Below, piece after piece: positions 6,787 to 10,000 of a stretch of 10,000 bases of DNA. Position 1 is the first letter of the stretch. Each line of letters starts with the position of its first letter. Under the pieces are notes generated by a model. That model saw only the letters and a list, made by a program, of their open reading frames with translations. It searched no databases and had not been told where the DNA came from. This DNA comes from Desulfomonile sp. (GTDB lineage Bacteria; Desulfobacterota; Desulfomonilia; Desulfomonilales; Desulfomonilaceae), in assembly GCA_020216785.1 (NCBI GenBank), contig JAIWNO010000116.1, positions 1 through 10,000 of the forward strand, written 5' to 3'. The translations under genes were made by a program, and so were the position numbers.

Positions 6787-6965
6787 TGGCTCTGCACTCC
6801 GTTGCGCTCCGGCGGTGCCGAACCGGAGCGGTCACCAGCGCTTTTCGCCCGATCCTCGGGCGAGCACTGAGGTGACATTCAAGTCTGAATCCCTGCGCGT
6901 GGCAGAATCCATCTATTGAGAACAATCCATCCACCCACGAACAAGATCAATAGCCATAATTCCAT
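6783..6965 (-). CDS. Probable small membrane selenoprotein (in-frame UGA at codon 29)
   Basis: A 60-codon gene that a standard finder would miss. ATG at 6965 has an excellent GGAGG six bases upstream and lies 27 bp after the tlpA-like stop. Residues 2-16 form one hydrophobic helix (ELWLLILFVGGWIVL), followed by NRWILPRAGIQT. Codon 29 is TGA (6879-6881). Reading continues as MSPQCSPEDRAK and on to a TGA at 6783-6785 that overlaps the arsR ATG as ATGA. If the UGA is read as selenocysteine, Sec29 lies five residues before Cys34, just outside the membrane helix. Support: the hairpin at 6845-6863 fits a bacterial SECIS; the extended frame fills the otherwise empty 206-bp gap exactly; the coupling to arsR only makes sense for the long form. 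I have a sense of small membrane proteins with a similar ILPxxGxxT(U/C)MS motif, but this is recollection. If UGA is a stop, a 28-residue membrane peptide remains. Confidence 0.72.
6845..6863 (-). promoter_or_regulatory. Candidate bacterial SECIS hairpin
   Basis: On the minus strand TCGCCCGA, loop GGA, TCGGGCGA: a perfect 8-bp stem with a 3-base loop. The loop begins 23 nt after the UGA at 6879-6881. Bacterial SECIS elements lie just behind the UGA inside the coding region, with the apical loop about 16-37 nt away and a G in its first two bases; both conditions are met. It has no T-run, so it is not a terminator. A second inverted repeat (CGCTCCGG at 6805-6812 with CCGGAGCG at 6823-6830) follows further down and may structure the arsR ribosome-binding region. 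Confidence 0.65.
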
Positions 6966-6992
6966 GCGCACCCTCCCTCTCCCGACGGGTTG

Positions 6993-7823
6993 TCACCTTG
7001 TAGGCGAAACACCAAAATCCCTGCCCCAACGGGCTGAACCCGATGAACCGGAGTGCGCGCCGCCTAATTCCTCTGCAGGGCGCCCCGTTAACCTCGGCCC
7101 CCGTGCTCTTTGCGTCTGGGCAGCCACCGCAATGGGGCTGCCGAGGAGGCGGTCCAGCCACTCCGGAAGACGCTCGTCGTTGCGCTCAACCCGAGTTGTT
7201 TCCGTGTCCTTAATCGCCGGGGCAAGCCCCGCCACCCACCGGCTAATTGAGGGGCTATCCCAGCGGGCCATCCCATGATGAACAGCGACGACACGACCCT
7301 CTCCGTCGATCACGTACGTTGTTGGGAACCCCTTTACCTCGAAGACCGCCTCGTTGTCCGAGTTCACAACGAAGTAGCCGAGCAGTCTGCCTCGCACCAC
7401 GTTGTCCACGGCAGACTGCTTGTCTCCCGCACGACTTGCGATAAGGAAGTCATTGCCGTTGGCCCGTGCATAGCGCCGGACCCACTCGGGAGTATCCCAG
7501 AGATTCACCGACAGCACCGTTACGTCCGGCCGGTTGAGCATCCTCAACATCTTTCGCAGGTGCTGCTTTTCCTGTTCACAGTACGGGCAGTTGCTCCGCC
7601 AGAAATTCATGAGCACCACACGCCCTTTGAGTTGAGTGAGGCTGAGCGGAGCACCGTCCATCGTTTGCATGTCGAAGTCGCCCGCCGGCGGAAGGTTCTT
7701 AAACAATTGGAAATCCTCCGTGGGCGGGCTCCCGGCGGCTACGGCTCCCAGCGGCACGGTTGGCGCCGCCGCCACCGCAAGCAAGAAGACCATTATCAGA
7801 GCACTCAAATCGAACCGCATCAT
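6993..7823 (-). CDS. Exported thioredoxin-like protein, TlpA/ResA type
   Basis: 276-residue protein with a signal peptide (about 1-30, hydrophobic LIMVFLLAVAAA, likely cleavage near GAVAA-GS). The thioredoxin-fold domain covers about 48-205. The start of the fold is FDMQTMDGAPLSLTQLKGRVVLMNFW, and the active site is Cys79-Pro-Tyr-Cys82 in FWRSNCPYCEQEK, with the cis-proline Pro167 in KGFPTTYVID. TlpA/ResA proteins reduce or transfer disulfides in the periplasm; CPYC instead of the usual CxPC suggests a different redox potential or partner. A tail of about 70 residues (207-276), rich in Arg, Gly and Ser and lacking cysteine, has no family I recognise. ATG at 7823 (or the next ATG at 7820) has GGGAG six bases upstream; a TTG at 7844 is rejected. 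It is the first gene of an operon with the probable selenoprotein and the ArsR regulator, so a thiol/selenol redox relay is plausible. Confidence 0.88.
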   Translation of the reverse strand: MMRFDLSALIMVFLLAVAAAPTVPLGAVAAGSPPTEDFQLFKNLPPAGDFDMQTMDGAPLSLTQLKGRVVLMNFWRSNCPYCEQEKQHLRKMLRMLNRPDVTVLSVNLWDTPEWVRRYARANGNDFLIASRAGDKQSAVDNVVRGRLLGYFVVNSDNEAVFEVKGFPTTYVIDGEGRVVAVHHGMARWDSPSISRWVAGLAPAIKDTETTRVERNDERLPEWLDRLLGSPIAVAAQTQRARGPRLTGRPAEELGGAHSGSSGSARWGRDFGVSPTR

Positions 7824-7848
7824 TATGGTCTCCCGGGACAACAATTTC

Positions 7849-7870
7849 TTATATAGAAATATCTAAATAT
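7849..7870. promoter_or_regulatory. AT-rich palindrome, candidate ArsR-family operator
   Basis: TTATATAGA (7849-7857), AATA, TCTAAATAT (7862-7870): a 9-4-9 inverted repeat with 7 of 9 pairs, the inner TAGA/TCTA perfect. It covers the -10 region and predicted start of the tlpA-like operon. AT-rich palindromes of this kind are typical ArsR-family operators, and an ArsR-family gene closes the same operon, so autoregulation is likely but inferred. Confidence 0.5.
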
Positions 7871-7884
7871 TCTGTTGTTGTCAA
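7856..7884 (-). promoter_or_regulatory. Promoter of the tlpA-like / mini-protein / arsR operon
   Basis: On the minus strand a perfect -35 TTGACA (7879-7884) stands 17 bp before a weak -10, TATTTC (7856-7861). The weak -10 would suit a regulated promoter. It lies in the 76-bp gap after the helicase gene, where I see no clear terminator. Confidence 0.5.
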
Positions 7885-7899
7885 GAATCTTTTTGCCAA

Positions 7900-10000
7900 C
7901 TAGAACAGCTCACACTGCACCGGATTTGACAGCTCATCCTGCCGTCTACCCTCCAGCGGACTCTCAAAACAGCACAAATTCCGGTCAATAGCGCGCACGA
8001 ACCGGCTGAGAGGGGATCGGCAGGTTCGACCGAAAAGATTTCTCGCGGCTGCTCCGGTCAGGCAAAGCACCGTCTCGGCCCTTGTCATGGCTACGTAGAG
8101 GAGGCGCCGCTCCTCGTCCTCATCCATTTCGCCGCCACCCGGTGGCTCGTATGGCAATACACCGTCTTCGCACCCTGCAATGAACACCACGGGGAACTCG
8201 AGCCCCTTTGCCGCATGAATGGTCATGAGGCTTACCGCCTGAACCCGGCGATCTATCGCCTCTGCTTCATCTTGGGGATTGTCTTTGCGTGCACGCTGGC
8301 ACGGGATGCCCGCGGATTGGAACGCATCTTCTAATGCGTCTCCCACTGCGTTGAGACGAAAGAGAACGGCGAAATCTGAGAGTCCGAACTCTCGGCTCGA
8401 ATTGCGCCCGGCGATGCCCGAATCAACCGAGAGAAAACTCGCTCCACCGAGCATATCGTCGATCGTGCGTGTGATGAAGATCCCCTCAGTGGCCGCGTTG
8501 GGCAGCCGCACTATGCGAATCGGGGTTCCGGCGGGCTTTGTGGGAACAAGACGTCCGCGCCCCTGATCTACGTTGAGCACGCATTGTGCAGCATCCAGAA
8601 TGGTTGCTTGGGATCGGTAGTTGCGGACAAGGCCCACCTCGACGGCTTCGGGGTAGTCCGTTCCGAATAGGGCAAAATACCGCAAGTCCGCGCCGCGAAA
8701 GCCGTAGATGGCCTGATTCGGGTCGCCGATGACGAACAGCCCTGAAGCGGACGGCCCGGTCAACAGCTTTACCAGCTCGTACTGACCGCGGTTAACGTCC
8801 TGAAATTCATCGACAAGCAGGTGCTCAGCGTACTCTTCGCGGAAGCGCCGGGCTTGATCCGGATAGTTCACCAGTAGCCGCACCGCATACCTGACCAAAT
8901 CGTCCAGGTCGAGTGCCTGACGCTTCTCCAAGAGCTGTTCATACGCCTGGTACACAGCGGAGACTTCGTCGTCCAACCCCGGGTTGTCCGGCTCGACCAG
9001 GTCCTGTTTGAGAAGGCCGACCCGATCGAAGAGGCCAACGGCCGAAGAGAATACTGATCTTCGTGACAATTTGGCGGCTTCTCTGAAGACCCCGAGCGCT
9101 TCGTCGCGGTCAAGCACGAGTCCTCTGCCCAGGAATACACCGTCACCTATGAAACGGTCCATGACACGGAGAGCGAGTTGATGGAATGTCCCGACCCAGC
9201 ATTCCCGTGCCGCCTCAGGCGAGACAAGAGTTTCTAAGCGGGATTGCATCTCCGCTGCGGCCTTGCGGGTGAACGTTACGGCGGTGATCTTGGTGGGCGC
9301 CACTCCGCGCTCCATCAGGTACGCGGCCCGCAGGGTAAGGGTCCTTGTCTTTCCTGTACCGGGTCCGGCTCTTACGATCACCGGCCGACCAAGTTCTGAA
9401 ACTGCTGCCCGTTGTTCGTCGTTGAGTTCCGGCCCGGCGGGCTCTTCGGACTTATCGTCAGCGGAAACTCGCTTGCACTTTCGAACCGGTTCCGTCGAAT
9501 GACGAGACCTGCCGCGCGGCTGGACCCGGTCCACCGGCAGCAGGGCCTGCTGACCGCCGAAGTGGTGACGCTCCGCGTCGGTAAAAAGCCTCACCGTCCC
9601 GTACTCTCCGTCGTATCCGGCCTGAATGTACACTTCTCCCCGCCTCATGCGCGCGATACCCTCGACGACAATTTCGGGCACGTGGAGCGCAACTGTTTCG
9701 AGAGGAGCAGCCCACAGAATCATCAGTTCCGGTCCGAGGGTTCCAATAATTTCCCGATACAGAGCACCGACCTTCTTCGATTGCACGCCGACGCCCAGGC
9801 CCTGACTGATGATCTCGGCAAGCGGTACTACCCGCCAGAAAGGAGCGGACCGCTCGGTGGCCACTCCTTCAGGCCGGGTACCCAGTTCCATCACCCGGTT
9901 CATGACGCCCACGGTGACTGGGTGGCCGCACACGGGGCACCGTCCGTCCAGCTCCGCTGTCTGCTTGGGATCGAGACGGACCGAGCACTTCCGGTGTCCG
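7900..10000 (-). CDS. Endonuclease Q-like / UvrD-type helicase fusion (5' end missing)
   Basis: The frame is open to the window edge; 699 residues are visible, numbered here from the edge. Residues 1-145 match the C-terminal part of EndoQ/TIGR00375 proteins as I know them: GHRKCSVRL, then CPVCGHPVTVGV (21-32), RPEG, and GYDGEYGTVRLF near 128-139. The cysteines (5, 21, 24) fit its zinc site. A linker (about 145-190) leads to an SF1 helicase: Q motif (LNDEQRAAV), Walker A GPGTGKT (212-218), motif Ia TFTRKAAAEM, GTFHQLAL, DEFQD (397-401), GDPNQAIYGFRGA, NYRSQ, TIHAAKGLEF (593-602) and YVAMTRAE (635-642). The stretch where UvrD has its 2B subdomain is nearly absent. The protein ends in QCELF. EndoQ cuts at deaminated bases; the missing N-terminal PHP domain would carry the nuclease. 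The internal GTG at 9933 is not a real start. A DNA-repair role is inferred. Confidence 0.9.
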   Translation of the reverse strand, partial: GHRKCSVRLDPKQTAELDGRCPVCGHPVTVGVMNRVMELGTRPEGVATERSAPFWRVVPLAEIISQGLGVGVQSKKVGALYREIIGTLGPELMILWAAPLETVALHVPEIVVEGIARMRRGEVYIQAGYDGEYGTVRLFTDAERHHFGGQQALLPVDRVQPRGRSRHSTEPVRKCKRVSADDKSEEPAGPELNDEQRAAVSELGRPVIVRAGPGTGKTRTLTLRAAYLMERGVAPTKITAVTFTRKAAAEMQSRLETLVSPEAARECWVGTFHQLALRVMDRFIGDGVFLGRGLVLDRDEALGVFREAAKLSRRSVFSSAVGLFDRVGLLKQDLVEPDNPGLDDEVSAVYQAYEQLLEKRQALDLDDLVRYAVRLLVNYPDQARRFREEYAEHLLVDEFQDVNRGQYELVKLLTGPSASGLFVIGDPNQAIYGFRGADLRYFALFGTDYPEAVEVGLVRNYRSQATILDAAQCVLNVDQGRGRLVPTKPAGTPIRIVRLPNAATEGIFITRTIDDMLGGASFLSVDSGIAGRNSSREFGLSDFAVLFRLNAVGDALEDAFQSAGIPCQRARKDNPQDEAEAIDRRVQAVSLMTIHAAKGLEFPVVFIAGCEDGVLPYEPPGGGEMDEDEERRLLYVAMTRAETVLCLTGAAARNLFGRTCRSPLSRFVRAIDRNLCCFESPLEGRRQDELSNPVQCELF

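Noticed and set aside
6845..6863. Reading the perfect hairpin as the terminator of the tlpA-like transcript
   Set aside because: No T-run follows on the minus strand, and its distance from the in-frame UGA fits a SECIS element.
6238..6870. Plus-strand open frame of 210 codons
   Set aside because: It runs antisense to arsR and part of the mini-protein gene and has no protein-like features.
6746..6934. Minus-strand 62-codon frame with cysteines in the tlpA-arsR gap
   Set aside because: It overlaps arsR extensively and lacks a ribosome binding site; the frame with the in-frame UGA, a strong site and ATGA coupling explains the gap better.
1..10000. CRISPR arrays, tRNA or rRNA genes, transposase or integrase genes
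   Set aside because: I looked for regular spaced repeats, cloverleaf-like sequences and recombinase motifs and found none.

Overview
The window is a moderately GC-rich bacterial segment in which every supported gene lies on the minus strand, so it reads from right to left. A periplasmic adaptor, MacB/FtsX-type permeases and an exported thioredoxin-like protein point to a Gram-negative cell envelope. I cannot name the lineage from this window.

Right end (about 7900-10000): the 3' part of a large gene that joins the C-terminal zinc-binding region of an endonuclease Q (EndoQ/TIGR00375) type protein to a complete UvrD/Rep-type superfamily 1 helicase. The helicase has little or no 2B subdomain and ends in a sequence resembling a sliding-clamp-binding peptide. 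The N-terminal PHP nuclease part would lie beyond the window.

Middle right (6424-7884): a compact redox/regulatory operon. Behind a good promoter and an AT-rich palindrome come an exported TlpA-like thioredoxin (CPYC), a 60-codon membrane mini-protein with an in-frame UGA, and an ArsR-family repressor. The mini-protein is easily missed because the UGA cuts it at codon 29. It has a strong ribosome binding site, a perfect hairpin 23 nt after the UGA that fits a bacterial SECIS element, a C-terminal segment with a cysteine, and a real stop that overlaps the arsR start as ATGA. I read it as a probable small selenoprotein. This is the most notable item in the window.

Middle (5438-6236): a nikR gene with all four expected nickel ligands. 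Its probable promoter is separated from it by a 193-bp inverted-repeat element that looks like a MITE. A strong hairpin follows nikR.

Left (1-5321): an apparent metal or small-molecule efflux operon. It starts at a sigma70-like promoter overlapped by a perfect TCAAGAA-N11-TTCTTGA inverted repeat. It encodes a secreted ten-cysteine protein with a CzcI-like layout, a MacA/HlyD-type adaptor, a LolD/MacB-type ATPase and two FtsX-like permeases, the second cut by the window edge. The adjacent nikR suggests nickel or another metal as substrate or signal, but this is inference from context. The efflux operon and the tlpA operon share the 12-mer GATTCTTGACAA at their -35 regions, which may reflect co-regulation or simply good promoters.
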